Shown here in pieces: positions 1 to 12,218 of a stretch of 64,000 bases of DNA. The stretch is from the NCBI RefSeq assembly GCF_030811855.1, contig NZ_JAUSRN010000015.1, positions 1 to 64,000 of the forward strand, in the 5' to 3' direction. The stretch's first letter is position 1; every line of letters begins with the position of its first letter. Below the pieces are notes generated by a model. The model searched no databases and was not told the origin of the DNA. It saw nothing but the letters and a program-made list of their open reading frames with translations. The stretch comes from Variovorax paradoxus. Its GTDB lineage: Bacteria; Pseudomonadota; Gammaproteobacteria; Burkholderiales; Burkholderiaceae_C. The translations under genes and the position numbers were made by a program.

Positions 1-155
1 GCCTCGCCCAGCGAGCCGCAGGTCACCAGGCCGTGGATGCCGTTGCGGATCTGGAAGTCGATGTGGCGCGCGGTGCCTTCGGCATCGATGCTTTCGTCGG
101 CGTGGAACTTGGTGGTGATGGCGGGGAAGATGCCTTGCCAGCGGGGATGGGTCAT
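1..155 (-). CDS. Dihydrodipicolinate synthase (DapA) family protein, N-terminal part only
   Basis: The first 51 codons of a gene that runs off the left edge. It starts at the ATG read from 155 and opens MTHPRWQGIFPAITTKF, then has the family pattern GIHGLVTCGSLGE, which is the Schiff-base aldolase fold's first helix-loop region (N-acetylneuraminate lyase / DapA superfamily). Members are class I aldolases or dehydratases acting on pyruvate-type substrates in the cytoplasm. The substrate cannot be told from this fragment; the catalytic lysine lies outside the window. A purine-rich stretch AAGAAG lies just upstream of the start. Confidence 0.75.
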   Translation of the reverse strand, partial: MTHPRWQGIFPAITTKFHADESIDAEGTARHIDFQIRNGIHGLVTCGSLGE

Positions 156-395
156 GGGTTGCTTCTTGAATCGAGGGAGGGGTGGTCGAAAAGCCCGGAG
201 GGGCTGCCTGTTCTGCTAAATATATTAATAAGATATTTAAAATATCCGCTCAGGGTATTAGCAGATTGCATGCCAGCCCAAAAAATGATGAGCAGGCGGA
301 AAACGGCTTGAGCGGCGGCTGCGGCGCTCCCTTCTGGCGCGTGCGGGCGCCGCGTCGTGGCACGGCGTGCACCTGATCGGACCGCAATGAAAAAT
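156..395. other. AT-rich intergenic region upstream of the DapA-family gene
   Basis: No gene seen. Positions about 215-250 form an unusually AT-rich patch (taaatatattaataagat) in otherwise GC-rich DNA, a plausible promoter area for the leftward DapA-family gene. The far end is the terminator of the convergently oriented or co-directional maeB unit. Confidence 0.5.
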
Positions 396-420
396 GCCCC
401 GCTGCGTTGCGCAGCGGGGC
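396..420 (-). terminator. Rho-independent terminator of maeB
   Basis: Perfect 10-bp GC-rich stem (GCCCCGCTGC / GCAGCGGGGC) with a 5-nt loop. On the minus strand it is followed by ATTTTTCATT, a T-rich tail. It lies about 30 bp past the maeB stop codon. Confidence 0.85.
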
Positions 421-451
421 GTTCGGGCGAAGAGACGAAAGCGGGGAGCGC

Positions 452-2755
<2,304 letters not shown>

Positions 2756-2997
2756 GAAAAGTCTCCTTGTTTCTGACGGGCAATGAGGCTACCGCAAAAG
2801 TAGGGCCTGTTCAGAGAGGGGGAATGCCGAAAACGCCTGGATCCATAGCCTGCGCGGAACCGGGACGCCGGTTCGCTAAACTCCGAAAGTGTTAGCCAAG
2901 GTCAACTTACGTTGCACAAGGCAATGCAACGCCGTGCAGCCCATGCGGCCGGCCAACGTCAACCCAGACACACACAAATACAACGGAGGGGTAGCGC

Positions 2998-4338
2998 ATG
3001 ACACCCGGAGCTTTCACCACCACCGACCCCGATGTCGTGGTCATCGGCGGCGGGCCTTCAGGCTCCACCGTGGCCGCGCTGCTGGCCGACAAGGGCCACG
3101 ACGTGGTGCTGATCGAGAAGGCGCAACACCCGCGCTTTCACATCGGCGAGTCGCTTTTGCCCATGAACATGCCGCTGTTCGACCGGCTGGGCGTGCGCAC
3201 CGAGGTCGAGGCCATCGGCATCAAGAAGCACGGCGCCGAGTTTGTCTCGCCCTGGCACGACCACTCGAGCCACTTCGACTTCGGCGAGGCGATGGACAAG
3301 AGCTTTCCCTACGCCGTGCACGTGCGCCGCTCCGAGTTCGACGAACTGCTGTTCCGCCACGCCGGCAAGCGCGGCGCGCGCACCTTCGAAGGCCAGCGCG
3401 TGACCGGTGTCGACATGGAGGCCGGCAAGGGCACGGCCGACAACCGCCCGCTGGTCAAGGTGAAGGCCGACGACGGCACCGAAACCAGCTGGCGCCCGCG
3501 CTTCGTGATCGATGCCAGCGGGCGCGACACGCTGCTGTCGAACCAGTTCGATGCCAAGCAGCGCAACCGCAAGCATGCGAGCGCGGCACTCTATGGCCAC
3601 TTTGCCAATGCCGAGCGCCGGCCCGGCCGCTTCGAGGGCAACATCTCGCTCTTCTGGTTCGACCACGGCTGGTTCTGGTACATCCCGCTGAAGGACGGCA
3701 CCGTGAGCGTCGGCGCCGTGGCCTCGCCCGCGTACTTCAAGCGCCGCCAAGGCAAGTCGCTCGAAGAATTCCTGATGGAAACCATCGCGCTCGCGCCCAA
3801 GCTGGCCGCACGCCTGAAGAATGCCACGTTGATGGAAGGCGCGACCACCACCGGCAACTACGCCTACGACAGCAAGTTCTGCCGCGGCGACCGCTTCATG
3901 ATGGTGGGCGACGCCTATGCCTTCGTCGACCCGATGTTCTCCTCGGGCGTGTACCTGGCGATGAACAGCGGCTTCGAGGCGGCCAAGGCGGCCGACCTGT
4001 GGCTCAAGGGCGAGGCGAAGGAAGCCGAAAAGGCCTTCCGCCACTTCGAGAAGGTCATGAAGCACGGGCCGAAGATGTTCTCGTGGTTCATCTATCGCAT
4101 CACCTCGCCGGGCATTCGCCGCCTGTTCATGGCGCCGCGCAACATCTGGCGCATGCAGGAGGCGCTGCTGTCCATATTGGCGGGCGACCTGTTCCGCGAC
4201 ACGCCCATCGGCCCACGCTTCTGGGGCTTCAAGGTGACGTACTACGCCTCGTGCATCGGCATCCTGCCGCAGGCAGTGAAGACCTGGGCATGGCGCCGGC
4301 GCAACCTGAAAGAGTCGTTGGAAGCCGCGAAGACCTGA
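2998..4338 (+). CDS. FAD-dependent halogenase-like oxidoreductase
   Basis: 446 residues. The Rossmann motif GGGPSG sits at 17-22 after VVVIG; GDAYAFVDP (304-312) is the second FAD-contact motif of the flavin monooxygenase / halogenase fold. WFWYIP at 225-230 matches the WxWxIP signature of FADH2-dependent halogenases, and lysines 76-77 in IKKHGAEF sit where phenolic halogenases carry their conserved active-site lysine. The likely role is halogenation or related FADH2-dependent oxidation of an aromatic or carrier-bound substrate; related proteins with this motif also occur as non-halogenating oxidoreductases, so the reaction is not proven. A strong RBS (CGGAGGGG) precedes ATG. No biosynthetic genes flank it; it stands alone between maeB and the glyoxylate operon. 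Confidence 0.7.
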   Translation: MTPGAFTTTDPDVVVIGGGPSGSTVAALLADKGHDVVLIEKAQHPRFHIGESLLPMNMPLFDRLGVRTEVEAIGIKKHGAEFVSPWHDHSSHFDFGEAMDKSFPYAVHVRRSEFDELLFRHAGKRGARTFEGQRVTGVDMEAGKGTADNRPLVKVKADDGTETSWRPRFVIDASGRDTLLSNQFDAKQRNRKHASAALYGHFANAERRPGRFEGNISLFWFDHGWFWYIPLKDGTVSVGAVASPAYFKRRQGKSLEEFLMETIALAPKLAARLKNATLMEGATTTGNYAYDSKFCRGDRFMMVGDAYAFVDPMFSSGVYLAMNSGFEAAKAADLWLKGEAKEAEKAFRHFEKVMKHGPKMFSWFIYRITSPGIRRLFMAPRNIWRMQEALLSILAGDLFRDTPIGPRFWGFKVTYYASCIGILPQAVKTWAWRRRNLKESLEAAKT

Positions 4339-4350
4339 GCCGCAGGCTCA
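4336..4350. terminator. Short hairpin shared by two convergent stop codons
   Basis: TGAGCC-GCA-GGCTCA is a perfect 6-bp stem. Its left arm begins with the TGA stop of the flavoprotein gene and its right arm contains the stop of glxR read on the other strand. There is no T-tract, so it may be only a weak bidirectional terminator. Confidence 0.4.
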
Positions 4351-5256
4351 ATCTGGCGTGACGGTGTGCTGGGCGAGCGCTTCGAGCGCGCGCACCAGCG
4401 CGGAATGGTCCTGCTGGCCGTGGCCCAGCGCCGCGCAGGCGTTCATGAGCTGCGCCGCGCCGGCCGTCTGCGGCAGGGCCACGTCCAGCGCCCGGGCGCT
4501 CTGCAGCGCCAGGTTCAGGTCCTTCTGGTGCAGCGAGATGCGGAAGCCCGGCGCGAAGGTGCGCTTGATCATGCGTTCGCCGTGCACTTCGAGGATGCGT
4601 GAGCTGGCGAAGCCGCCCATCAGCGCCTGCCGCACCTTGGCCGGATCGGCCCCCGCCTTGGAGGCGAACAGCAGCGCCTCGCCCACCGCCGCGATGTTCA
4701 GCGCCACGATGATCTGGTTGGCCACCTTGCAGACCTGGCCGTCGCCCACGTTGCCGACGAGCGTGACGTTCTTGCCCATTTTCTCGAGCAGCGGCCGCAC
4801 CTGGCCGAAGGTGCCTTCGTCGCCGCCGCACATGATGGTGAGGCTCGCGGCCTTGGCGCCCACTTCGCCGCCCGAGACCGGCGCGTCGATGTAGCCGCAG
4901 CCGAGCGCGATGATGCGCTTGGCAAAACCCTTGGTGGCAATCGGATCGATGGAGCTGCAGTCGACCACGATCTTGCCGCGCGAGTCCTTCAGGCCCTCGG
5001 CCACGCCCTGCGTGCCCGGCTCGCCAAACAGCACCTTTTCCACGTCGGGCGTGTCGGGCACCATGATGAAGATGATGTCGGCCTGGCGTGCCACCTCGGC
5101 CGCCGAGGCGCAGATGGTCGCCTTCGAGATGAAGGGTTCGGGCGTGTTGCCCTGGGTGTTCACGAAAAGCTGGTGCCCCGCGTCGAGCAGGTGGCCCGCC
5201 ATGGGTGCCCCCATGATGCCGAGGCCGATGAATCCGATTTTTTGAGATTGCGACAT
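4348..5256 (-). CDS. glxR: 2-hydroxy-3-oxopropionate (tartronate semialdehyde) reductase
   Basis: 302 residues, beta-hydroxyacid dehydrogenase family. It reduces tartronate semialdehyde to glycerate with NAD(P)H, the last step of the glyoxylate carboligase route. Seen: dinucleotide motif GLGIMG (11-16), substrate-binding signature DAPVSGGEVGA (124-134) and the catalytic lysine in GQVCKVAN (Lys177). Length matches E. coli GlxR/GarR (292-294). It is the last gene of gcl-hyi-glxR, all read leftward; the short gap to hyi (36 bp) implies co-transcription. Its stop falls inside a hairpin shared with the convergent flavoprotein gene. Confidence 0.93.
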   Translation of the reverse strand: MSQSQKIGFIGLGIMGAPMAGHLLDAGHQLFVNTQGNTPEPFISKATICASAAEVARQADIIFIMVPDTPDVEKVLFGEPGTQGVAEGLKDSRGKIVVDCSSIDPIATKGFAKRIIALGCGYIDAPVSGGEVGAKAASLTIMCGGDEGTFGQVRPLLEKMGKNVTLVGNVGDGQVCKVANQIIVALNIAAVGEALLFASKAGADPAKVRQALMGGFASSRILEVHGERMIKRTFAPGFRISLHQKDLNLALQSARALDVALPQTAGAAQLMNACAALGHGQQDHSALVRALEALAQHTVTPD

Positions 5257-5292
5257 GTCTTCAGTTTCCTTGGATGCTGTTGTCTTCTTCGT

Positions 5293-6078
5293 TCACTTCT
5301 GCTGGGTCAGGGCCTGTCGCCATCCGAGCCCGTCGACGGTGTCCGTGCGCGGCTTGTATTCGCAGCCGATCCAGCCGTCGTAGCCGATCGCATCGATGTG
5401 CCTGAAGAGCCACGGGTAGTTGATCTCGCCCGTGCCCGGTTCCCCGCGCCCCGGGTTGTCGGCGAGCTGGATGTGGCCGATGCGTGCGAGGTTCTTCGAC
5501 AGCGTGTTGCCGAGTTCGCCTTCCATGCGCTGCGCGTGGTAGATGTCGTACTGCACCCGCAGGTTGGAAGAGCCCACCTCGTCGATCAGCTCCAGCGCCT
5601 GGTCGGTGCGCGTCAGGAAGAAGCCCGGAATGTCGAAGGTGTTGATGGGCTCGATCAAAAGTCGCAGGCCGGCCGCTTCGAGTTCGCCGGCGGCCAGGCG
5701 AAGGTTCTCGACCACGGTTTTGTGCGCAGCCTCGGTGCTCACGCCCGCCGGCACCTTGCCGACCAGGCAGTTGAGCTGCGGGCAGCCCAGGGCGGTGGCG
5801 TAGTCGATGGCCATCGCGATGCCTTCGCGGAACTCGCCGGTGCGGTCCGGATGGCAGGCGATGCCGCGCTCGCCCTTGTCCCAGTCGCCGGCCGGCAGGT
5901 TGTGCAGCACTTGCTGCAGGCCGTTGGCACGCAGTGCGGCGGCGAGCTCCTTCTTTTCGAAGGGGTAGGGGAACAGATATTCCACCGCCTCGAAACCGGC
6001 CTTGGCGGCGGCTTCGAAACGTTGCATGAACGGCAGCTCGGCGAAGAGCATCGTGAGGTTGGCTGCGAACTTGGGCAT
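5293..6078 (-). CDS. hyi: Hydroxypyruvate isomerase
   Basis: 261 residues, TIM-barrel xylose-isomerase-like fold. It interconverts tartronate semialdehyde and hydroxypyruvate. Glutamates of the active site are visible in LLIEPINTFDIPGFF (Glu143) and GCEYKP (Glu240), the positions known from E. coli Hyi (258 residues). It lies between gcl (gap 17 bp upstream) and glxR (36 bp downstream), the usual glyoxylate operon order, so it acts on the product of Gcl. Confidence 0.93.
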   Translation of the reverse strand: MPKFAANLTMLFAELPFMQRFEAAAKAGFEAVEYLFPYPFEKKELAAALRANGLQQVLHNLPAGDWDKGERGIACHPDRTGEFREGIAMAIDYATALGCPQLNCLVGKVPAGVSTEAAHKTVVENLRLAAGELEAAGLRLLIEPINTFDIPGFFLTRTDQALELIDEVGSSNLRVQYDIYHAQRMEGELGNTLSKNLARIGHIQLADNPGRGEPGTGEINYPWLFRHIDAIGYDGWIGCEYKPRTDTVDGLGWRQALTQQK

Positions 6079-6095
6079 GGTGCGTGTCTCCCTGC

Positions 6096-7889
<1,794 letters not shown>

Positions 7890-7965
7890 GGGACTGTCTC
7901 CTTGAGTGGCGTCCACTTTAGGAAGCAGAGGCCATTCGAAGAAGACGGCTGGGGGCCATAAAACC

Positions 7966-7982
7966 TATTCCACAGCGGAATA
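7966..7982. promoter_or_regulatory. LysR-type operator between gcl and its divergent regulator
   Basis: TATTCC-ACAGC-GGAATA is a perfect 6-bp inverted repeat with 5-bp spacer and contains the T-N11-A LysR box (TTCCACAGCGGAA). It is centred 27 bp upstream of the LysR start and about 85 bp upstream of gcl. It is the only strong dyad in the 111-bp divergent gap, consistent with autoregulation plus activation of gcl. Confidence 0.6.
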
Positions 7983-8000
7983 AGTCAGTACGATCCTGCC

Positions 8001-8903
8001 ATGGACAGATTGCTCGCAATGGAAATGTTCGTGCGCGTGGTCGAGACCGGCAGCTTCTCGAAGGCGGCGCTCGAGTTCCACACCACGCAGCCCACCGTGA
8101 CCAAGCAGGTCGCGGCCACCGAGGCGCGGCTGAAGGTGCGGCTGCTCAACCGCAACACGCGCGGCGTGAGCCTCACGGAACCGGGCGCGCTCTACTACGA
8201 GAAGTGCAAGAACATCGTGCGCGAGGCCGAGGAGGCTGAGAGCATCGTGCAGCTGCGCCAAAACCAGGCGCAGGGGCTGCTGCGCATCGGCACTTCGGTG
8301 GCCTTCGGCCGCCGGGTGGTGGTGCCGCTGGCGCTCGAGTACATGCGCCGCCATCCGCAGGTGCAGCTCGACCTGAGCTTCGAGGACCGCTATGTCGATC
8401 TCATCGCACAGGGCATCGACGTGGCCATCCGCATGGGCAAGCTCGCCGATTCATCGCTGGGAGCGCGCTATCTCGGCACCAACCCCTGGGCCATGGTCGC
8501 GGCGCCGGGCTACCTGAAGAAGCACGGCACGCCCAAGCGTGCGCAGGACCTGAGCGCGCACGTGGCGCTCATCTACAGCAGCGTTGTGGGCGACGAGTTC
8601 TGGCGCATGCATACGCCCAAGGGCGATGCGGTGACAGTGCCCGTCTCGGGCCGCTTTCGCTCGAACAACCTTTCCGCCGTGCTGGCCGCGGCGCGCGACG
8701 GCCTGGGCATTGCGCTCATGCCGCGCTACGTGGCGAGCGAATCGCTGGCATCGGGCAAGGTGCTCGAAGTGCTCGGCGACCACAAGCTGCCCGAGCAGGA
8801 GATCCACGCTGTCTTTCCCTCGCCCAAGCTGGTGCCGGGCAAGGTATCGGGCTTCGTGGCCTTCCTGCAGGGGCGGTTTGCCGAAGGGTGGTGGGCGGCC
8901 TGA
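8001..8903 (+). CDS. LysR-type transcriptional regulator of the glyoxylate operon
   Basis: 300 residues. The N-terminal winged helix-turn-helix (MDRLLAMEMFVRVVETGSFSKAALEFHTTQPTVTKQV, residues 1-37) is the LysR DNA-binding domain; LRIGTSVAFGRRVVVPLALEY opens the periplasmic-binding-like effector domain (about 90-295). It is divergent from gcl with a T-N11-A palindrome in the intergenic gap, so regulation of gcl-hyi-glxR is the natural inference. The effector is unknown; glyoxylate or an allantoin-derived compound is plausible. Confidence 0.85.
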   Translation: MDRLLAMEMFVRVVETGSFSKAALEFHTTQPTVTKQVAATEARLKVRLLNRNTRGVSLTEPGALYYEKCKNIVREAEEAESIVQLRQNQAQGLLRIGTSVAFGRRVVVPLALEYMRRHPQVQLDLSFEDRYVDLIAQGIDVAIRMGKLADSSLGARYLGTNPWAMVAAPGYLKKHGTPKRAQDLSAHVALIYSSVVGDEFWRMHTPKGDAVTVPVSGRFRSNNLSAVLAAARDGLGIALMPRYVASESLASGKVLEVLGDHKLPEQEIHAVFPSPKLVPGKVSGFVAFLQGRFAEGWWAA

Positions 8904-8918
8904 GCGCCGCGATGCGCT

Positions 8919-10427
8919 TCAGGCGGGCACGAAGGCGCCGTGTAGGCCCAGCGGCAGTGCGTAGGGCAGCGTGGCCTGTGCCACCGGTCCCGCCGCCAGG
9001 TGGTCGGCCGCGAAGCACGACAGCACTGTCTTCTGCCGGCCGAAATCGAGCACCGTGCCCAGCACCCAGCCGGGCCTGGTGCCGTCCGGCACGAAGACAT
9101 GCTCTTCCACCATGGCCTGGGCGCCGTAGCTGAAGCGCTGGCTGCGGCCGCTTTCGACATCGCTTCGCGCGATCGCGCCGAAGCCCGGCACGTCGAGGCG
9201 CGTCTGCGTAGCATGAACCACATGGCGATGGCGCAGGCCCACGCGCCGCGGGTCGATGCGTGGAAACTCGGCTTCCTGCGCCAGCGCCTGCTGCGTGGCC
9301 TTGCCGGTGCCGAGGTTCAGCGTGGCGACGGTCAAGTGCGGCGAGGCGCTCTTCACGCGGCGTGCGCGCATCACCTCGCGGTTGGAGGTAAACACCGAGT
9401 CAGCGTTGTCCGAACGCACGTAGTCGATGTGGACGAGCGTGCCGCGCGGCGTGTCTTCTTCCCAGGCATTGCCCACATGGAACAGGAAGCCGGCCGGCAG
9501 CGTGAGCATCTGGCGCCGCTCCCAGTTCTGCTTGTCGACGACCAGCGCGCGCATGCCGAGTTCCGGCCGCCAGACGTGGGCGTCGAGAAAGCTCGCGCCG
9601 GCCTCCTTGCGCTTGCCGTCGTAGACCAGTGGCGGCATCAGGAACACCAGGTGCCGCTCGGTCACGGCGAAGTCATGGACCATCGGCATGTCTGCCACCG
9701 GCACCACGGCTGCGCGCCGCAGCGTGCCGTCGGGCGCAATTTCGTACAGCGCCAGCAGGCCCTGGCCGGAACTCACGCCAAAGTTCCACACCGTGCCGTC
9801 CGGATCGACCTTGGGGTGGGCCGAGAACGGCATGCCCGCGAGGTCGGCGCGCCAGGTCTTCACGCCGAGCGTGTCCAGCGTGCGCGCGTCGACGCGCGTG
9901 GCCGAGCCGCCTTCCCACAGCGCCAGCACCTCGCCTTGCATTGGCAGCACGCTGGTGTTGGCGACGTTGATGCTGTCGGCCGAGGTCGGTGGCTCGACGC
10001 CCGGCGGCATGGTGCCGAAGGCTTCGAACAGGCGGCGGCCGGCCCGGGCCTCGGCCACGCGCTTGGGGGTGGCGACGTAGCGGCCCTGGTGCCGCACGTC
10101 GGTGCCTTCGATCACGAAGCGGTGCACCATGCCGTCGCCATCGAACCAGTGGTGATAGCGCTCGCCGCCCAGGTCGTGGCCGGCCGGGCCGATGCGAAAC
10201 AGCGTGCCGGCCACGGCATCGGGAAAGCGCCCGCGCACCGTGGCGCGGGTCAGCGGCAGGTCGTCCGGCGGCGTGGCGAAGCCGGCCTTCCAGGGCGCGC
10301 CGGCGGCTTCGAACTGGGCTTGCCAGTCGTCGGCGGTGCCGGCCGCGCGGGCCAGGGGTGCCAGTGGTGCCAAGAGGGGCAGGGCGCCGGCCGAAGCCAG
10401 CAAGCGCAGGAGTTCGCGTCGTTCCAT
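8919..10427 (-). CDS. Exported carotenoid oxygenase (CCD/RPE65) family protein
   Basis: 502 residues. Non-heme Fe(II) oxygenase of the seven-bladed beta-propeller carotenoid cleavage family, which splits C=C bonds of carotenoids, apocarotenoids or stilbenes. All four candidate iron-binding histidines are visible: His204 (SAHPK), His251 (MVHDF), His317 (FLFHVGNAWE) and His496 near the C-terminus (GLHGAFVPA). The family entry motif GTLFRIGPAGHDLGG lies at 74-88. The N-terminus is unusual: MERRELLRLLASAGALPLLAPL looks like a Tat-type signal (RRxLL plus hydrophobic run, AxA-like end near 28), implying export. Its partner gene upstream (DUF2141) also has a signal peptide, and the two are 13 bp apart. 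The substrate is unknown. Confidence 0.82.
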   Translation of the reverse strand: MERRELLRLLASAGALPLLAPLAPLARAAGTADDWQAQFEAAGAPWKAGFATPPDDLPLTRATVRGRFPDAVAGTLFRIGPAGHDLGGERYHHWFDGDGMVHRFVIEGTDVRHQGRYVATPKRVAEARAGRRLFEAFGTMPPGVEPPTSADSINVANTSVLPMQGEVLALWEGGSATRVDARTLDTLGVKTWRADLAGMPFSAHPKVDPDGTVWNFGVSSGQGLLALYEIAPDGTLRRAAVVPVADMPMVHDFAVTERHLVFLMPPLVYDGKRKEAGASFLDAHVWRPELGMRALVVDKQNWERRQMLTLPAGFLFHVGNAWEEDTPRGTLVHIDYVRSDNADSVFTSNREVMRARRVKSASPHLTVATLNLGTGKATQQALAQEAEFPRIDPRRVGLRHRHVVHATQTRLDVPGFGAIARSDVESGRSQRFSYGAQAMVEEHVFVPDGTRPGWVLGTVLDFGRQKTVLSCFAADHLAAGPVAQATLPYALPLGLHGAFVPA

Positions 10428-10440
10428 GGCGGTTTGCTCC

Positions 10441-10872
10441 TCAGCGCAGGTGAATGACGGTCTGCAGGTCGGCCTCGACGCTGATCGCCGCAGCTTCGAA
10501 GGCCGGCGCGGCGCGGTTGCCCTTTGCGTCGTTCGAGAAGCCGTAGCGCTCGGCCGGCATGCCTATGAGGTTGGTGTCGAGCTTGCCGTTGCCGTTCTCG
10601 TCGGCGAACGCCCGCAGCGCGTAGCGCCCGGGCGCCAGTCCCGTGAAAACGAGACGGGCCTTGCCGCCCTGCATCGGCGCGGTCTGCGAGGCCACGGCCT
10701 TGCTGTCGGCGTAGCTCGCGGCGTCGTTGTACAGCGCCACGTAGAGCGTGGCTTCGGTGGCCGGGCCGTCGGCGACGGAAAGGCTCAGGTCGGCTGCCAG
10801 CGCGGTAAGCGGCGAAAGGAGTGCGGCGGCGCACAGGGCGCGCACACCCGGGCGGGAGAGATGGGAGTTCAT
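10441..10872 (-). CDS. DUF2141 family secreted protein
   Basis: 143 residues. The start is taken at MNSHLSRPGVRAL, giving a clean Sec signal peptide (hydrophobic 11-27, cleavage near TALAAD); a longer reading adds 30 unlikely residues. The mature part LSLSVADGPATEATLYVALYNDAA... and GRYALRAFADENGNGKLDTNLIGMP...YGFSNDA matches the DUF2141 beta-sandwich pattern. Function is unknown in the family. It is the upstream gene of a two-gene unit with the carotenoid-oxygenase-like enzyme (13-bp gap), so both products probably act outside the cytoplasm. Confidence 0.75.
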   Translation of the reverse strand: MNSHLSRPGVRALCAAALLSPLTALAADLSLSVADGPATEATLYVALYNDAASYADSKAVASQTAPMQGGKARLVFTGLAPGRYALRAFADENGNGKLDTNLIGMPAERYGFSNDAKGNRAAPAFEAAAISVEADLQTVIHLR

Positions 10873-11032
10873 CGAAAAGGCCTCGTCGGAAGTTGGAGGC
10901 CTAGACGATCTCGCAGGCGCCAGGCGCTCGCCAGCACCTTGCGATGAAACGCGAAAATGCACGCGCGAAATGCACGCGGCAAGCGCGGGGCGTGCCGCCT
11001 GGTGCCCAAGCCCGCCCTGCTTGGGCCTTGCT

Positions 11033-12115
11033 TCAGCTGTTCTTCTTGTCTTCGCCGGGCTCGGCTTCCAGCTGGCCCGACTCGATGAACAGGCTCCACG
11101 CCGCCATGAACAGCGCCGCGATCACCGGCCCGATCACGAAGCCGTTGACGCCGAAGATTGCCATGCCTCCGATGGTCGACATCAGCACGATGTAGTCGGG
11201 CATCTGCGTGTCCTTGCCCACCAGCACCGGGCGCAGGACGTTGTCGACCAGCCCGATCACGAACACGCCAATGAAAATCAGGATGCCGCCCTGCCAGAAA
11301 TGGCCCGTTGCCAGGTAATAGATGGCCACCGGGCCCCAGATGAGCGCTGCGCCCACGGCAGGCAGCAGCGAGAGAAAGGCCATCAGCACGGCCCACAGCA
11401 GCGCGCCCTGCACGCCGAGCAGCCAGAACGCAATGCCGCCGATCGCGCCCTGCGCAATGGCCACCGCCACGTTGCCCTTCACCGTGGCGCGGATCACGGT
11501 GGTGAACTTGTTGAGCAGGTAGTGCGTGTGCGGCTTGGCCAGTGGCACCGCTTCGCGCATCATCTTCGACAGACCCGCCCCGTCGCGCACCAGGAAATAC
11601 AGCAGGTACAGCATCACGAAGAAGCTGATGACGAAGTCGAAGGTGTTCTGGCCGATGGTGAGCGCCTGGCCTGCGATGAGCTGGCTGCCTTGTGCGGCGC
11701 CTGCGGAAATCCTGGCTTGCCAGGCCTCCATGTCGCCGAGGTTGAAGCGGTCGAAGATGCTCAGCAGCCATTGCGGCAAGGCATTGAGGATCTGCTGGAA
11801 ATAGGCCGCGAAATTGATCTGCCCGGAACGGATGTTCTGCGTGACCTGTACGATTTCCTGCACCAGCGACACCCCGACCATGGCCAGCGGAAGAATCACG
11901 ATGAAGAGGCAGATGGTCAGCGTCGACAACGCCGCCGCGTTGTGCCGGCCGGGCATTTGCTTGAGCAGCCGCTTGTAGAGCGGGGTGAACAGGATCGCGA
12001 GCGCAACGCCCCACAGCACCGCGCCGAAGAACGGCATCAGCACCCACAAGAAGGCAACAGTGACGACGGCGAGCAGGGCGAGGAACACGCCGCGCTGGAG
12101 TTGGGGTGAATTCAT
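11033..12115 (-). CDS. AI-2E family transporter (PerM/YdiK-like permease)
   Basis: 360-residue inner-membrane protein with about eight hydrophobic segments (for example 9-36, 62-84, 152-180, 212-232, 240-262, 268-297, 303-338). GQALTIGQNTFDFVISFFVMLYLLYFLVRDG and the C-terminal IGGMAIFGVNGFVIGPVIAALF are typical of the AI-2E transporter family (PF01594). Members export autoinducer-2 (TqsA) or sodium/other solutes; the name does not prove the substrate. It is monocistronic, with a charged C-terminal tail (EPGEDKKNS). Confidence 0.85.
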   Translation of the reverse strand: MNSPQLQRGVFLALLAVVTVAFLWVLMPFFGAVLWGVALAILFTPLYKRLLKQMPGRHNAAALSTLTICLFIVILPLAMVGVSLVQEIVQVTQNIRSGQINFAAYFQQILNALPQWLLSIFDRFNLGDMEAWQARISAGAAQGSQLIAGQALTIGQNTFDFVISFFVMLYLLYFLVRDGAGLSKMMREAVPLAKPHTHYLLNKFTTVIRATVKGNVAVAIAQGAIGGIAFWLLGVQGALLWAVLMAFLSLLPAVGAALIWGPVAIYYLATGHFWQGGILIFIGVFVIGLVDNVLRPVLVGKDTQMPDYIVLMSTIGGMAIFGVNGFVIGPVIAALFMAAWSLFIESGQLEAEPGEDKKNS

Positions 12116-12218
12116 AGGTGATTCGGACTGTAGCCGAGCCGGAACACGCGCCCGTGTCGGCCGGCAGGCCCTTGTCCCTGTAGCCGCTTTGGCCGGCGCC
12201 GAACCGACCCGGGCGGCG

